The position numbers were made by a program, and so were the translations under genes. A stretch of DNA of 64,000 nt, taken from assembly GCF_037151175.1 (NCBI RefSeq), contig NZ_JBBCOR010000001.1:310001-374000 (forward strand), read 5' to 3'. Source of the DNA: Asaia sp003994335. GTDB lineage: Bacteria; Pseudomonadota; Alphaproteobacteria; Acetobacterales; Acetobacteraceae. Positions 1 to 9,207 of this stretch are shown here, piece by piece; the first letter of the stretch is position 1, and each line of letters opens with the position of its first letter. The notes beneath the pieces were generated by a model, which saw only the letters and a program-made list of their open reading frames with translations, was not told the DNA's origin and did not search any database.

Positions 1-693
1 CATGGAGCTTGGAAAGGAGACGTGCGTCTCGATCCAGGCCCCCAGTTCAGGATCAAGGGCGTTGGCGTGGCTGATCACGCAGCGCTTGGCCACCACGCCG
101 TTATCACGAAGGTTATCGCAGGACATGACGGTGAAAGGGGCAATCCCGGCATCGCGGCGCATGCGTAGCGCGCCCACGATGAAGCCGAAGGCGGATTCAG
201 GGGAAGCAGGATTGGCGAGTTCACGCTGTGTCAGCGGGGTCGCCAGCTTGTAGGCCCCTGTGGCGTGATCCTGATTATACCCGCCTTCGGTAATCGTGAG
301 CGAGACGATGCGCGTGGCAGGGTCGGCCATGCGCGCCAGTACCGCCTGGGGGTCGGCCGGGGCGAAGAGGTAATCGAGCATCGATCCGATCACCTGATGG
401 CGGGCGGTGCCATCAGGTGCGTAGCGGGTGAGGGTGTAGAGATTATCCTGCGCCGGAAAGGCTTCGAGCTTGAGGCGTTCGGTGGCATCATCGATCAGCC
501 CGACACCGCAGAAGCCCCAGCCTTCCTGGCCCGGCTCAGCCAGAAGGCGATCGACGTACCAGCATTGATGGGCGCGATGGAAATTGCCGACGCTGAGATG
601 GACGATCCCGGTTTTCAGGGAGGCGCGATCATAGGAAAATCTCTCGACGCTGGGGGGGAGGGTCGAGAGGGTTTCTGAGTTCAGAGCGATCAT
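1..693 (-). CDS. Mannitol 2-dehydrogenase / fructuronate reductase family, partial
   Basis: This is the N-terminal 231 codons of a long-chain polyol dehydrogenase; the frame runs off the left edge of the window. I translated it by hand from the ATG at 693, which has an AGGA about 9 bases upstream. Residues 30-42 read IVHLSVGNFHRAH, the glycine-containing nucleotide-binding segment typical of mannitol dehydrogenases, followed by a GWGFCGVGL strand and an SLTITEGGY segment also typical of the family. Such enzymes interconvert mannitol and fructose with NAD(P)H in the cytoplasm. In acetic acid bacteria this family also includes the NADPH fructose reductase, and the cofactor cannot be decided from this fragment. 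The gene is divergent from the flavoprotein gene, with a 156-base shared upstream region. Confidence 0.88.
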   Translation of the reverse strand, partial: MIALNSETLSTLPPSVERFSYDRASLKTGIVHLSVGNFHRAHQCWYVDRLLAEPGQEGWGFCGVGLIDDATERLKLEAFPAQDNLYTLTRYAPDGTARHQVIGSMLDYLFAPADPQAVLARMADPATRIVSLTITEGGYNQDHATGAYKLATPLTQRELANPASPESAFGFIVGALRMRRDAGIAPFTVMSCDNLRDNGVVAKRCVISHANALDPELGAWIETHVSFPSSM

Positions 694-849
694 GGGCGGT
701 CCTGAAGGATCACGATAAGGGAATAACAGGCTCGATCAGACGATTGATACCGGTCTGACAGGCAGCGCGCCGGATGATGTGGCGGTTCCCTCGAAAGGCT
801 CAAGGGGTAATCGGGACTGTCTATGGCACTATTTGGTGAAGAGGCCTAA

Positions 850-2109
850 ATGCCGCTCATGGAGACGAGACAACCCATCGCCATTATCGGGGCCGGCCCG
901 GCTGGTCTGGCCGCTGCCGAGTGGCTGAGTGCATCGCATCACGCACTGGGGCGTGAGATTGTCGTGTACGACCAGATGCCCAGTGTCGCGCGCAAGTTCC
1001 TGATGGCAGGGCGCAGCGGACTGAACCTGACCCATGCCGAGAATCTCGAGGATTTCCTCACCCGCTACGGTTCGGCGCGCGACTGGCTGGCTCCGATGAT
1101 CGACCGGTTTCCGCCTGAGGCGCTGAGACAATGGGCCGAGGCGCTTGGCCAGCCCTGTTTTACCGGGTCGAGCGGGCGCGTCTTCCCGCAGGCCATGAAG
1201 GCTTCTCCTTTGCTGCGGGCGTGGCTGGCGCGCCTTGCCGAACAGGGCGTGCGCTTCGCGCTGCGTCATCGCTGGGAGGGGTGGGATGCGCAGGGCGCGC
1301 TTCGTTTCGACAGCCCCGACGGGGCTGTAACCCGGGAGGTCAGCGCGGTCATCCTGGCGCTGGGGGGCGCCTCATGGCCGCGTCTGGGGAGCGATGGTGG
1401 CTGGGCCAGCTTCATGCCCCCTGGGGCGGTCATGCCACTGGCACCCGCCAATTGCGGCTTTCTCACCGCCTTGCCGGAGGCGTTTCACGCGCAGTTTCAT
1501 GGAGAGGTATTGCATTCTGTTACGCTCAGCGGGGTGGGCCAGAGCGCGCGCGGTGATGTCACCATCACCCGTACAGGCATCGAAGGGGCGCCAGTGTATC
1601 GTTTGTCGGCCTCATGGCGCGAGGTTCTGGCGCGTGAGGGGCGTCTGCGCATCGCGCTCGATCTGCGGCCCGGCATGAACGAGGCGGATCTGGCTGCGCG
1701 TCTGAGCGGATTTCGTGCGCGTGAAAGCCACGCCAATCGTCTGCGACGTCTCGGACTCTCGCCCGTCGCGCGCTGGTTGATTCGCGAGGCGATGTCGATG
1801 GATGAAGGGGGACAGGCCGCGGGCAATTGCGCCCTCGCGGCTCTGATCAAGGCTTGTCCTCTTGTCCTGACTGCGCCGGACACCCTGGCCAGAGCGATAT
1901 CGACAGCGGGCGGCGTCAGGCGCGCGGCACTGGATGCGCATCTCATGCTGCGCGAGCGCCCGGGTGTGTTCGTGGCCGGCGAGATGCTTGACTGGGAGGC
2001 GCCTACCGGGGGCTATCTGCTTCAGGCCTGCTTTGCGACTGGGCGCGCGGCCGCCGAGGGAGCGGATCGCTGGCTGGCAGCGCAACAGGAAGCCGCGCAT
2101 CGTGGCTGA
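850..2109 (+). CDS. TIGR03862-type NAD(P)/FAD-dependent flavoprotein
   Basis: A 419-residue flavoprotein of the HI0933/BaiN-like group. Near the N-terminus it has the dinucleotide-binding GAGPAGLAAAEWL motif and then RKFLMAGRSGLNLTH, which matches the RK..SGNGRCN..N segment of this group in its shorter variant. The C-terminus has VAGEMLDWEAPTGGYLLQACFATG, the FAD-contacting GE.LD..G..GGYN.Q.A..SG signature. The start ATG follows a GAGG ribosome site, and a second in-frame ATG lies 9 bases on. Substrates of these proteins are unknown. It lies 32 bases before a HerA-like ATPase gene on the same strand, so the two may share a transcript. Confidence 0.85.
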   Translation: MPLMETRQPIAIIGAGPAGLAAAEWLSASHHALGREIVVYDQMPSVARKFLMAGRSGLNLTHAENLEDFLTRYGSARDWLAPMIDRFPPEALRQWAEALGQPCFTGSSGRVFPQAMKASPLLRAWLARLAEQGVRFALRHRWEGWDAQGALRFDSPDGAVTREVSAVILALGGASWPRLGSDGGWASFMPPGAVMPLAPANCGFLTALPEAFHAQFHGEVLHSVTLSGVGQSARGDVTITRTGIEGAPVYRLSASWREVLAREGRLRIALDLRPGMNEADLAARLSGFRARESHANRLRRLGLSPVARWLIREAMSMDEGGQAAGNCALAALIKACPLVLTAPDTLARAISTAGGVRRAALDAHLMLRERPGVFVAGEMLDWEAPTGGYLLQACFATGRAAAEGADRWLAAQQEAAHRG

Positions 2110-2141
2110 CTTCGGGGGCGGTTTGCGCTAGGGACAGCGCC

Positions 2142-3572
2142 ATGAGCGTATCCATCACCATGGGCCGTGGCCGAGACGGCGCGGATGTCCAGCTGGACCT
2201 GACCGAACTTCTTGCAACCCGCCTGCTCGTGCAGGGAAATTCGGGGTCGGGAAAATCGCATCTGCTGCGCCGGTTGCTTGAACAGACGGCTACGCTCGTC
2301 CAGCAGGTGATTGTCGATCCGGAGGGGGATTTCGTTACTCTGGCCGATAAATACGGTCATCTGGTCATTGACGCCTCGGAGCAGACGGAGGCCACGCTGC
2401 GTGCGGCCGGCGAGCGCGCACGCGCGCATCGTGCCTCTGTGGTGCTCAATCTGGAGTCGGTCGAGGCCGAAATGCAGCTCAGGGCGGCAGGGTCGTTTCT
2501 CAACGGCATGTTCGAGGCCCCGCGGGCGCACTGGTATCCGGTCCTCGTTGTTGTGGACGAGGCGCAGCTTTTCGCGCCGGTGGCGAGCGGCGATACCTCT
2601 GACGAGGCGCGTCGTCTCTCGCTTGGGGCGATGACGAACCTCATGTGCCGCGGCCGAAAGCGTGGTCTGGCGGGGGTGATCGCCACACAGCGTCTGGCCA
2701 AGCTTGCCAAGAATGTTGCGGCAGAGGCCTCGAACTTTCTGATGGGGCGCACTTTTCTCGATATCGACATGCTGCGTGCCGCCGATCTCTTGGGTATGGA
2801 GCGCCGCACGGCAGAGGGATTCCGTGATCTCGCGCGAGGGCAGTTCATGGCGCTGGGGCCCGCACTCAGCAGAAGGCCACTGATGGTCACGATCGGAACC
2901 GTCGAGACGGCCAGCCATGCCACCGGCCCCGTGCTGACCCCCTTCGAGGCCCGACCTGCGGAGGATAATTACAGCCTGATTCTCGAGCCCGTGGTTGAGG
3001 CAACGCCCCGCCCGAGAGAGCGTCGCGCCCCGACCCCCGACCTTCTGGCGCAACTCGATGCCTATAGCGCGGCCGCTCCGATCGAGGAGGCCGTGCCAGA
3101 GGCGGAAGCAGCCCCTGAATTGCTCTGGCGGTTGACGGAGGCGGTGATCGCCGAGACAGATTCTGCCTATCGATCTTTGGCGACGCTTTACCAGGATTTC
3201 CAGCTGCGGGCGCGTATCGAACGGCTCAGCCGCAATGTGCTCGACCTTGGCGCCTTCCGACTGCTTTTGGCCAGCGTGCGGTCCGGATCGAGCTTCGTGC
3301 AGGCGCAGGAGGAAAGCTGGCACCAGGCACTCGATATCGCCCGTTCCCTGCCCGAGGACGTGCAGGGCGTGGTTCTGCTCCTGGCGCGCGCCGCATTAGA
3401 TGGTGCTTCCTGCCCCGGTGATGAAGCCATTGCAGAAGCCTATGGTACGCATTCACTGGGACGTGCGCGGCGCCAGCTGGCCTATCTGGAGGAACGTCAG
3501 ATCATCGTGGTGCAGGATATGCCCGCGGGGCGCCGCATTGCGTTCATCGGCTATGGCTGGCAGACCGGATAA
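2142..3572 (+). CDS. HerA-like (DUF87) P-loop ATPase
   Basis: A 476-residue ATPase of the HerA/FtsK-like clade. It has a Walker A motif GNSGSGKS at residues 32-39, followed by the strand VIVDPEGDF typical of HerA-like proteins. Walker B is VLVVVDEAQLF at about 134-144. A sensor-type segment GVIATQRLAKLAKNV comes later. The C-terminal ~170 residues (after about 300) are helical and not recognised; they may be a winged-helix or partner-binding part. HerA-type hexamers usually pump DNA with a nuclease such as NurA or a defence effector, but no nuclease gene is adjacent here. The start ATG follows AGGGACAG. Function inferred only as ATP-driven DNA or protein handling. Confidence 0.8.
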   Translation: MSVSITMGRGRDGADVQLDLTELLATRLLVQGNSGSGKSHLLRRLLEQTATLVQQVIVDPEGDFVTLADKYGHLVIDASEQTEATLRAAGERARAHRASVVLNLESVEAEMQLRAAGSFLNGMFEAPRAHWYPVLVVVDEAQLFAPVASGDTSDEARRLSLGAMTNLMCRGRKRGLAGVIATQRLAKLAKNVAAEASNFLMGRTFLDIDMLRAADLLGMERRTAEGFRDLARGQFMALGPALSRRPLMVTIGTVETASHATGPVLTPFEARPAEDNYSLILEPVVEATPRPRERRAPTPDLLAQLDAYSAAAPIEEAVPEAEAAPELLWRLTEAVIAETDSAYRSLATLYQDFQLRARIERLSRNVLDLGAFRLLLASVRSGSSFVQAQEESWHQALDIARSLPEDVQGVVLLLARAALDGASCPGDEAIAEAYGTHSLGRARRQLAYLEERQIIVVQDMPAGRRIAFIGYGWQTG

Positions 3573-3637
3573 GCCCTGCAACCGGGTTGCGGGGCGTCTC
3601 GTTTCATCCCGGACCGAGACGGTTTGCGGAGAAAATT

Positions 3638-3853
3638 ATGACAAACGATGAACTGATCGCCCTGGTAGCGCTTAATGGCACTGATGCCACCTATGACGCA
3701 CGGCTCTCTGGATACGACATTACGGTGCCGGTGCACATCCAGGGTGGCAATGGGCATTACGTCATCAAGCATCGCGTCAAACCCATGTATTTCTCCGGGG
3801 CGATGATCATCGACGTCAAGTTGCTGGATGCTGACGCGCCTCACCACGACTGA
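3638..3853 (+). CDS. Small hypothetical protein (71 aa)
   Basis: A 71-residue soluble protein beginning MTNDELIALVALNGTD and ending in LDADAPHHD. The ATG at 3638 follows GCGGAGAA at good spacing; a longer in-frame start at 3587 would add 17 residues with no ribosome site, so I prefer 3638. The middle looks like a small beta-rich fold (YDITVPVHIQ, HYVIKHRV, MIIDVKLL). I do not recognise the family. It lies between the HerA-like ATPase gene and kup on the same strand. Confidence 0.6.
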   Translation: MTNDELIALVALNGTDATYDARLSGYDITVPVHIQGGNGHYVIKHRVKPMYFSGAMIIDVKLLDADAPHHD

Positions 3854-3904
3854 CGGGCCTCATCTGCGCGGGAGGCCCACCCATAACGACCAACGGGGAG
3901 CCTT

Positions 3905-5776
3905 ATGGCCGAGGAAAACAGGAAAGTGCTGCCGGGAGCCCTGGCAGCGCTCGGTATCGTCTTTGGTGATATAGGAACCAGCCCGCTCTACACCCTCCAG
4001 ACAGTCTTGAACGATACGGGCTCTACCGACCGGGCCACGCTGCTCGGCGGGTTCTCGTTGCTTGTCTGGACGATGATCGTGGTGGTGGCGGTCAAATACG
4101 CCACAGTGGTTATGCGCGCCGACAACAAGGGGGAGGGCGGGATACTCGCACTCTTCTCGCTAGTGGGCGGTTCTTTCGGCAAACACTGGTATACGCGCGG
4201 CACGCTTCTTGCCGCGGCAGGGCTGTTCGGTGCTGCTCTGCTCTATGGTGACGGGGCCATTACGCCGGCCATCTCGGTACTGAGTGCGATCGAGGGAATC
4301 GGTGTCGTGACCAGGTCGCTGCAACCGTATATCCTGCCAATTGCCTGCGTCATCCTGTTCGGTATCTTTGCCATCCAGCCGCTGGGCACGGCGCGGATCA
4401 GCGCTGTCTTCGGGCCGATCATGTTGCTCTGGTTTCTGGCGATTGGCGGGATCGGTCTGTACTCGTTGCTGCATGACCCTTCCGTGCTGATCGGGCTCAA
4501 TCCGTTTTACGGCCTGCGCTTTCTGTATGAGCATGGCGCGAACAGCCTCATCATCCTGGGGGCGGTCTTCCTTTCGGTAACAGGGGCCGAGGCGCTCTAT
4601 GCCGATATGAGTCACGTCGGACGCCCCAGTGTGCGGCTGGCGCTGGCGGTGATCGTTCTCCCCATGCTGGTGTTGAGCTATGCAGGTCAAACCGCCTTTC
4701 TGGTCAGCCATCCACAGATCAAGGATAATCCGTTCTTCGCGACCATGCCTCATGTTCTGGTGCTGCCGATGGTGGTGCTCGCGACATTTGCGACGATCAT
4801 CGCGAGCCAGGCCATCATCACGGGAGCTTTCACCCTGACGCGCCAGGCCATGCAATTGGGTTGGTTCCCCAGCCTCAATATTCGCCAGACCTCGGATAGC
4901 GAATACGGCCAGATCTATGTTTCTGTGGTCAACTGGCTGCTCATGGTCATCACGCTGCTGATCGCGCTCAGCTTCAAGAGTTCGGACGCGCTCTCCGGCG
5001 CCTATGGTACTGCGGTCTCAACCACCATGCTCATGACCACGCTGCTCATCTTCGACGTGATGCGGGAACGCTGGGAATGGCCGCTCTGGAAAGCCCTTCC
5101 CGTCGCGCTGTGCTTCTCGGTCGTGGATGTGGCCTTTTTTGTCGCCAATCTGCTCAAGATCGACAAGGGCGGCTATGTGCCGCTTCTGATCGGACTGTTC
5201 ATCTATGTAGTCATGACCACGTGGCGCAGGGGAATTATACTGCTGCGCGCGGGACTGGCTCCTCTGGGCGAGCGTTCGGACAAGGTTCTTCAGAAATTAC
5301 GGGACGGCGACCTCATCAGGACGCCTGGAGCGGCCGTGTTTCTTTCACGTTATGAGAGTGCCCTGCCGCCCATCGTGATGCGCCATGTGGCCGATTTTCA
5401 TTGCCTGCCCGAGCATGTGGTCATTCTGAACGTCAAGTTCGATACGGTGCCGCGCATTCCGGCTGATGAGCGCATGACGGTCAAGGAGGTCGGCAATGGA
5501 CTGTGGCAGATCAACGTCACCTTCGGCTTCGTCGAGATTCCCAACCTCTATTATGTTCTGGGTCAGGCGCAGGAGCAGGGTTGTACGCTCGATCTCGACA
5601 AAGTCGTGTTTTTCGCCGGAGATGACGACGTGGTGCCTGATCTGAAGACCCCTAAAATGGTCTCTCCCCGTCGAATCCTGTTCGGCTTCCTCTATCGCAA
5701 TGCGGTGCGGGCCTCTGACCGGTTCACTCTGCCACGCGAACGTCTGGTCGAGATCGGTCATCAGGTCGAAATCTGA
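3905..5776 (+). CDS. kup: Low-affinity potassium transporter Kup
   Basis: A 623-residue inner-membrane potassium:proton symporter of the KUP/HAK/KT family, at the usual family length. The family signature GIVFGDIGTSPLYTLQ is at residues 17-32, and ALLYGDGAITPAISVLSA and a SVTGAEALYADMSHVG segment follow. About 12 hydrophobic helices fill residues 15-460; the remaining ~160 residues form the cytoplasmic tail. Transport is driven by the proton gradient. The ATG follows GGGGAG. A strong inverted repeat lies just after the stop. No potassium sensor or riboswitch is visible upstream. Confidence 0.96.
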   Translation: MAEENRKVLPGALAALGIVFGDIGTSPLYTLQTVLNDTGSTDRATLLGGFSLLVWTMIVVVAVKYATVVMRADNKGEGGILALFSLVGGSFGKHWYTRGTLLAAAGLFGAALLYGDGAITPAISVLSAIEGIGVVTRSLQPYILPIACVILFGIFAIQPLGTARISAVFGPIMLLWFLAIGGIGLYSLLHDPSVLIGLNPFYGLRFLYEHGANSLIILGAVFLSVTGAEALYADMSHVGRPSVRLALAVIVLPMLVLSYAGQTAFLVSHPQIKDNPFFATMPHVLVLPMVVLATFATIIASQAIITGAFTLTRQAMQLGWFPSLNIRQTSDSEYGQIYVSVVNWLLMVITLLIALSFKSSDALSGAYGTAVSTTMLMTTLLIFDVMRERWEWPLWKALPVALCFSVVDVAFFVANLLKIDKGGYVPLLIGLFIYVVMTTWRRGIILLRAGLAPLGERSDKVLQKLRDGDLIRTPGAAVFLSRYESALPPIVMRHVADFHCLPEHVVILNVKFDTVPRIPADERMTVKEVGNGLWQINVTFGFVEIPNLYYVLGQAQEQGCTLDLDKVVFFAGDDDVVPDLKTPKMVSPRRILFGFLYRNAVRASDRFTLPRERLVEIGHQVEI

Positions 5777-5809
5777 TCCGTCGCTCCTCGACTGCGTTGT
5801 ACTCCCCTT

Positions 5810-5833
5810 GCCATCCCGAGAAAGAGGGATGGC
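5810..5833 (+). terminator. Hairpin after kup
   Basis: GCCATCCC and GGGATGGC form a perfect 8-bp stem around an 8-base loop, 34 bases after the kup stop. No T-run follows, so it may be an mRNA 3'-end stabiliser or a leader element of the next gene rather than a true terminator. Confidence 0.35.
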
Positions 5834-5856
5834 CAGCAGATAAAAGGAAGAATCCC

Positions 5857-6231
5857 ATGCGTCACGTCTCTGGCTATTCGCTTCTGGCCGCATTGATGGT
5901 TGCCGCGGCCCCGGTCGTAACACTCTCGGCTGCACAGGCTGAGCCAGGTGGCTGCCTCAAATATGGCGCCGCAGGTGCTGTCGGGGGGCATCTGGTCAAT
6001 CATGGCGTGCTTGGGGCTGTGGGGGGCTGTGCAACCGGCATGTACAAGCGCCATGAGTACCGCAAGGAGGCCAAGCAGAAGGCCGCGTTATACGACAAGG
6101 AGCATCCGGGCGCGAAGGGCAGCTATGAGGAGAAGGCCACCGCGTATGACGTGGAGCACTCGACCCAGCCCGGCAAGTCGGCGCCCTCCGATGGTGCCAA
6201 ACCCGATGGTGGTGCACCGTCTCACAACTGA
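5857..6231 (+). CDS. Small secreted protein with glycine-rich segment
   Basis: A 124-residue protein with a clear Sec signal peptide (MRHVSGYSLLAALMVAAAPVV..., cleavage likely after ...AAQA at about residue 27). The mature part starts with a short glycine-rich stretch (YGAAGAVGGHLVNHGVLGAVGG) that resembles half of a glycine zipper, with two cysteines flanking it. A charged, disordered tail rich in K, E, D, S and P follows. The ATG at 5857 follows AAGGAAG; a longer in-frame start at 5797 would mask the signal peptide. A rho-independent-like terminator follows. Function unknown; probably periplasmic or surface. Confidence 0.7.
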   Translation: MRHVSGYSLLAALMVAAAPVVTLSAAQAEPGGCLKYGAAGAVGGHLVNHGVLGAVGGCATGMYKRHEYRKEAKQKAALYDKEHPGAKGSYEEKATAYDVEHSTQPGKSAPSDGAKPDGGAPSHN

Positions 6232-6258
6232 TTTGATCCTCTTCCTGTGAAGGATCGA

Positions 6259-6290
6259 CGGCCCCGTGCGCCTGGCGCCGGGGCCGTTTC
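6259..6290 (+). terminator. Rho-independent terminator
   Basis: CGGCCCC (6259-6265) pairs with GGGGCCG (6280-6286), followed by TTTCT. It lies 27 bases after the stop of the small secreted protein. Confidence 0.6.
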
Positions 6291-6357
6291 TGCTTATATT
6301 AAAAAGTAACGCATTGTATCTCATGTCAAAGCATGTCAGAAGCCCTCCCAGTTTTCG

Positions 6358-7548
6358 GTGAACAGAGTCCCCGTCCAAACGATGTCCATTCATCCGCGTA
6401 TCAACTTCGGGCCTGCCCGAAACGCCGTTTCTACCATTGGTATCGTCCTGCGTGACTTCAGGTTGGGCGGGAGTGAGCGCGTGGCGATCGGCCTTGCCAA
6501 TTACTGGGCCTCGCTGTCGCTTGACGTGGTCCTGATTGTCGGGCGCATGGATGGTCCGTTGCGGGATCTGGTTGATTCGTCGATCGAGATTGTGGATCTG
6601 GGGTTGTCCGGGCGTCTCGGTGATACGGCGCTGGCATGGGCGCTGGCGGTTCACGCCAGAGGCATCTTCCGTACGCGCCAGATCGATAGCTGTTATGTGC
6701 CCGGCAATAGCCATTGGCCTGTCATCCCGGCTCTCAAGGGTCTCAATGCCGCGCATCGACCGTTCATGATCGCTCAGGTCAGTTCTCCTGTGTGTCGGGA
6801 GGGACGCTCCTCACTAGGGCAGGCCGGGTATGACTGGCGTATGCGCTGGCTGCTTCGCGGCGCTGACCGCATCACCACGCTCAGTGAGGATCTGGCGCGG
6901 GATACGAGCGGGATCGTAGGCTGCGAGGGCGTCGAGGTCGTACCGCTTCCCGCCCTTTGGGATGAGGGGGCGCCCCGCGAGGCACCAGATGGTACGATGA
7001 CCGTTCTGGCTGCCGGGCGGCTGGTGCCGATCAAAGGGTTCGACCTGTTGATCAGGGCATTTCGTCTCGTCGCTGATCGTCATGCGCGCGCAAAGCTTGT
7101 GTTATGCGGGGAGGGCCCCGAGCGCGACCGCCTGGAGAAGCTTACGGTCGACCTCGGACTGGAAGGTCATGTGATCTTCGCGGGCTATGTGCCATCCATC
7201 CGACCGCATCTGGATGCAGCGCGTGTGTTTGTTCTCTCTTCTCATTGCGAGAGCTATGGCGCGGTTCTGCTCGAGGCGCTGGCCGCGGGGCGTCAGGTGA
7301 TTACGACCCGCTGTTCGCCTGCTGTGGACGCTCTTGTCAAAAGCCCAGTTGCCGGGCGGAGCGTGCCTGTGCGCGACGTCGAAGCCCTGGCGCGCGCCAT
7401 GACGGAGCTACTGGCAGAGCCTGCACCATCCTGCGACCGGTTGGCCGCGCTGGTTGCCCCTTTTCATGTTTCCCATGGGGGCAAGCTCTACCTTTCCCTG
7501 ATGCAGTCGCGGCCTGAGGTGCGGCTCGATTTGAAGGCAGCCCTTTGA
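6358..7548 (+). CDS. Group 1/GT4 glycosyltransferase
   Basis: A GT-B fold glycosyltransferase of about 390 residues. The N-terminal half contains the donor-side start GIVLRDFRLGGSERVAIGLA; the C-terminal half has AAGRLVPIKGFDLLIRAF and LVLCGEGPER. The catalytic EX7E motif is in ESYGAVLLEALA. It probably transfers a sugar from a nucleotide donor during surface polysaccharide or lipopolysaccharide assembly, which fits the flippase gene 33 bases downstream. The start is uncertain: GTG at 6358 gives the full frame, ATG at 6382 gives 388 residues, and neither has a strong ribosome site. Upstream bases 6295-6320 are AT-rich and may hold the promoter. Confidence 0.88.
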   Translation: MNRVPVQTMSIHPRINFGPARNAVSTIGIVLRDFRLGGSERVAIGLANYWASLSLDVVLIVGRMDGPLRDLVDSSIEIVDLGLSGRLGDTALAWALAVHARGIFRTRQIDSCYVPGNSHWPVIPALKGLNAAHRPFMIAQVSSPVCREGRSSLGQAGYDWRMRWLLRGADRITTLSEDLARDTSGIVGCEGVEVVPLPALWDEGAPREAPDGTMTVLAAGRLVPIKGFDLLIRAFRLVADRHARAKLVLCGEGPERDRLEKLTVDLGLEGHVIFAGYVPSIRPHLDAARVFVLSSHCESYGAVLLEALAAGRQVITTRCSPAVDALVKSPVAGRSVPVRDVEALARAMTELLAEPAPSCDRLAALVAPFHVSHGGKLYLSLMQSRPEVRLDLKAAL

Positions 7549-7581
7549 CAAATTCGATACGCCACGATCTCTTGCCGCTCC

Positions 7582-8910
7582 ATGGCTTCTGAACAACGCT
7601 CCGCGCTGCATCGTATCTTCAGCAATACAGGCTTTCTGATCTCGAGCAGGATCATCAACGCGCTTTGCAGCTTCGCCTATGTTGCCTGGGCAGCGCATAC
7701 GCTCGGGCTGGCCACGTTTGGCGTGTTGTTGCTGATCACCACCTTTGTGACACTGGTTTCCGACATGACGCATCTGCAGTCATGGCAGACCTTGCTGCAC
7801 TATGGCGCGGCCGCGTTCGAGGCCAGGGACCGAAAGCGCTTCATGCCTGTTCTGGGCTATTGCATGCGCTCGGACATGCTGAGCGGCGCTGTAGGGCTCG
7901 TAGGCGGCATCATTGTCATCGCGCTCGTAGGAAGCACGTTTCTGGGCTGGTCGCCCGGAGTCAAGCGTGACGCCGCATGGATGATGGCGACGGTCGCGTT
8001 CATGAATACGGGCTGGTCGACAGGGGTGATCAGGCTCAGCAATCGCTTCGGCCTCGCCGCGGTGTTCGATTTTGTCTCCACCTGTGTGCGGACGCTGGGC
8101 TATCTGCTCGGCTATCTGCTGCGTGCCCCGCTCGAATTTTTCCTCTTTGTCTGGTTCCTGCATCAATTCGCCTTGTTCGTTGTCACGAGCCTGGGCGGCT
8201 TTCTGCTGCTGCGTCGCCAGATGGGGCGCGATATCGGATTTCTGTCCTGTCTCTTGAGCGCTGCGGATATCAAGGGGATCTGGGGCTTTACCCTCAGGGT
8301 CAGCGTCAATCAGATTCTCGATGCCGTGTTCCGCCAGGGAGGCACGCTCATCATCGGCGCAATTCTGGGCGCGCGTGATGTCGCGATCTATCGAGTGACC
8401 AAGCAGATCTGCGATGGCCTGGCCAAGCCTGCCCAGATGATGATTCCGAGCCTGTATCCCGAATTCGTGCGCTTTCGTGACAACCAGAACTGGCATGAGT
8501 TGCGCCATGTCACGCGGCGTCTGGCGCTGGTGATCATCGGCTTTTCGGTGCTTGCCGTTCTGGTAGCGATCTTTGGCGGTAAGGCCATTCTGCATATGAT
8601 GCTGCATGATAATTTCGCGCATGAATTGCCGATTATCCTGCTCATGGTCGGCAGCGCGCTGCTTGAGGTTTGCATTATCCCGCTTGAGACGTTGCTGACC
8701 GTCATGGGGCGGCTCGCGATCATTCTCAAATACCGCCTCGCGGTGATCGCGGTTTACTTCGTGGTTCTCGCCGGGTTCCTCACCGTTTTCGGGGTAACCG
8801 GCGCAGCATTGGCCAGTGTGCTCTGCTCCGTCATGATCTTCGCCATATGTTTGTTCCTGGCAGCGCGCTGGATCTCGCCCCGCTGGGCGGCACGCTATGG
8901 CGAAGTCTGA
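7582..8910 (+). CDS. Oligosaccharide flippase family protein (Wzx/PST-like)
   Basis: A 442-residue polytopic membrane protein with about 12-14 hydrophobic helices and the N-terminal layout of polysaccharide exporters (FLISSRIINALCSFAYVAWAA, then LGLATFGVLLLIT). A central loop GGTLIIGAILGARDVAIYRV is typical of MOP-superfamily flippases. It would flip lipid-linked sugar units across the inner membrane. It follows the glycosyltransferase directly and is probably co-transcribed with it. The rest of a polysaccharide cluster is not in the window, so the polymer is unknown. Confidence 0.85.
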   Translation: MASEQRSALHRIFSNTGFLISSRIINALCSFAYVAWAAHTLGLATFGVLLLITTFVTLVSDMTHLQSWQTLLHYGAAAFEARDRKRFMPVLGYCMRSDMLSGAVGLVGGIIVIALVGSTFLGWSPGVKRDAAWMMATVAFMNTGWSTGVIRLSNRFGLAAVFDFVSTCVRTLGYLLGYLLRAPLEFFLFVWFLHQFALFVVTSLGGFLLLRRQMGRDIGFLSCLLSAADIKGIWGFTLRVSVNQILDAVFRQGGTLIIGAILGARDVAIYRVTKQICDGLAKPAQMMIPSLYPEFVRFRDNQNWHELRHVTRRLALVIIGFSVLAVLVAIFGGKAILHMMLHDNFAHELPIILLMVGSALLEVCIIPLETLLTVMGRLAIILKYRLAVIAVYFVVLAGFLTVFGVTGAALASVLCSVMIFAICLFLAARWISPRWAARYGEV

Positions 8911-8958
8911 ACAGAGGCCTTCCGGCCTGGCGCGTTCATAGCGGCCGGGCGCGCTGTT

Positions 8959-9207
8959 CTACCGGTGAGGGGCCTGCTCACGATAGAGGCCGAGCCAGAG
9001 CAGGGAAGCAAGACCGTAGCTGACGGGGGAAACCCAGCGCCCGAGGAGCTCTGTCGCGGTTTCGGTATGGGCGATGATGCCGAAGGCCCAGCGATGATCG
9101 GGATAGAGAAACAGTCCCACATGGGACTGCCAGAGGGGCCTGAGCATCCCCATCAAGGTGAGCGCGAGGCAGAATAGCCAGCCCAGAGCGCGGAGGGGAG
9201 TAATCAT
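8959..9207 (-). CDS. Small membrane protein (82 aa)
   Basis: An 82-residue protein with about two or three hydrophobic segments (ALGWLFCLALTLMGML and WVSPVSYGLASLLWLGLY). The ATG at 9207 follows AGGAG at ideal spacing; a longer in-frame start at 9249 lacks this. It is convergent with the flippase gene and divergent from the MFS gene. I do not recognise the family. Conserved-looking aromatic residues in the loop (HRWAFGIIAHTETATE) suggest a real gene. Confidence 0.6.
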   Translation of the reverse strand: MITPLRALGWLFCLALTLMGMLRPLWQSHVGLFLYPDHRWAFGIIAHTETATELLGRWVSPVSYGLASLLWLGLYREQAPHR

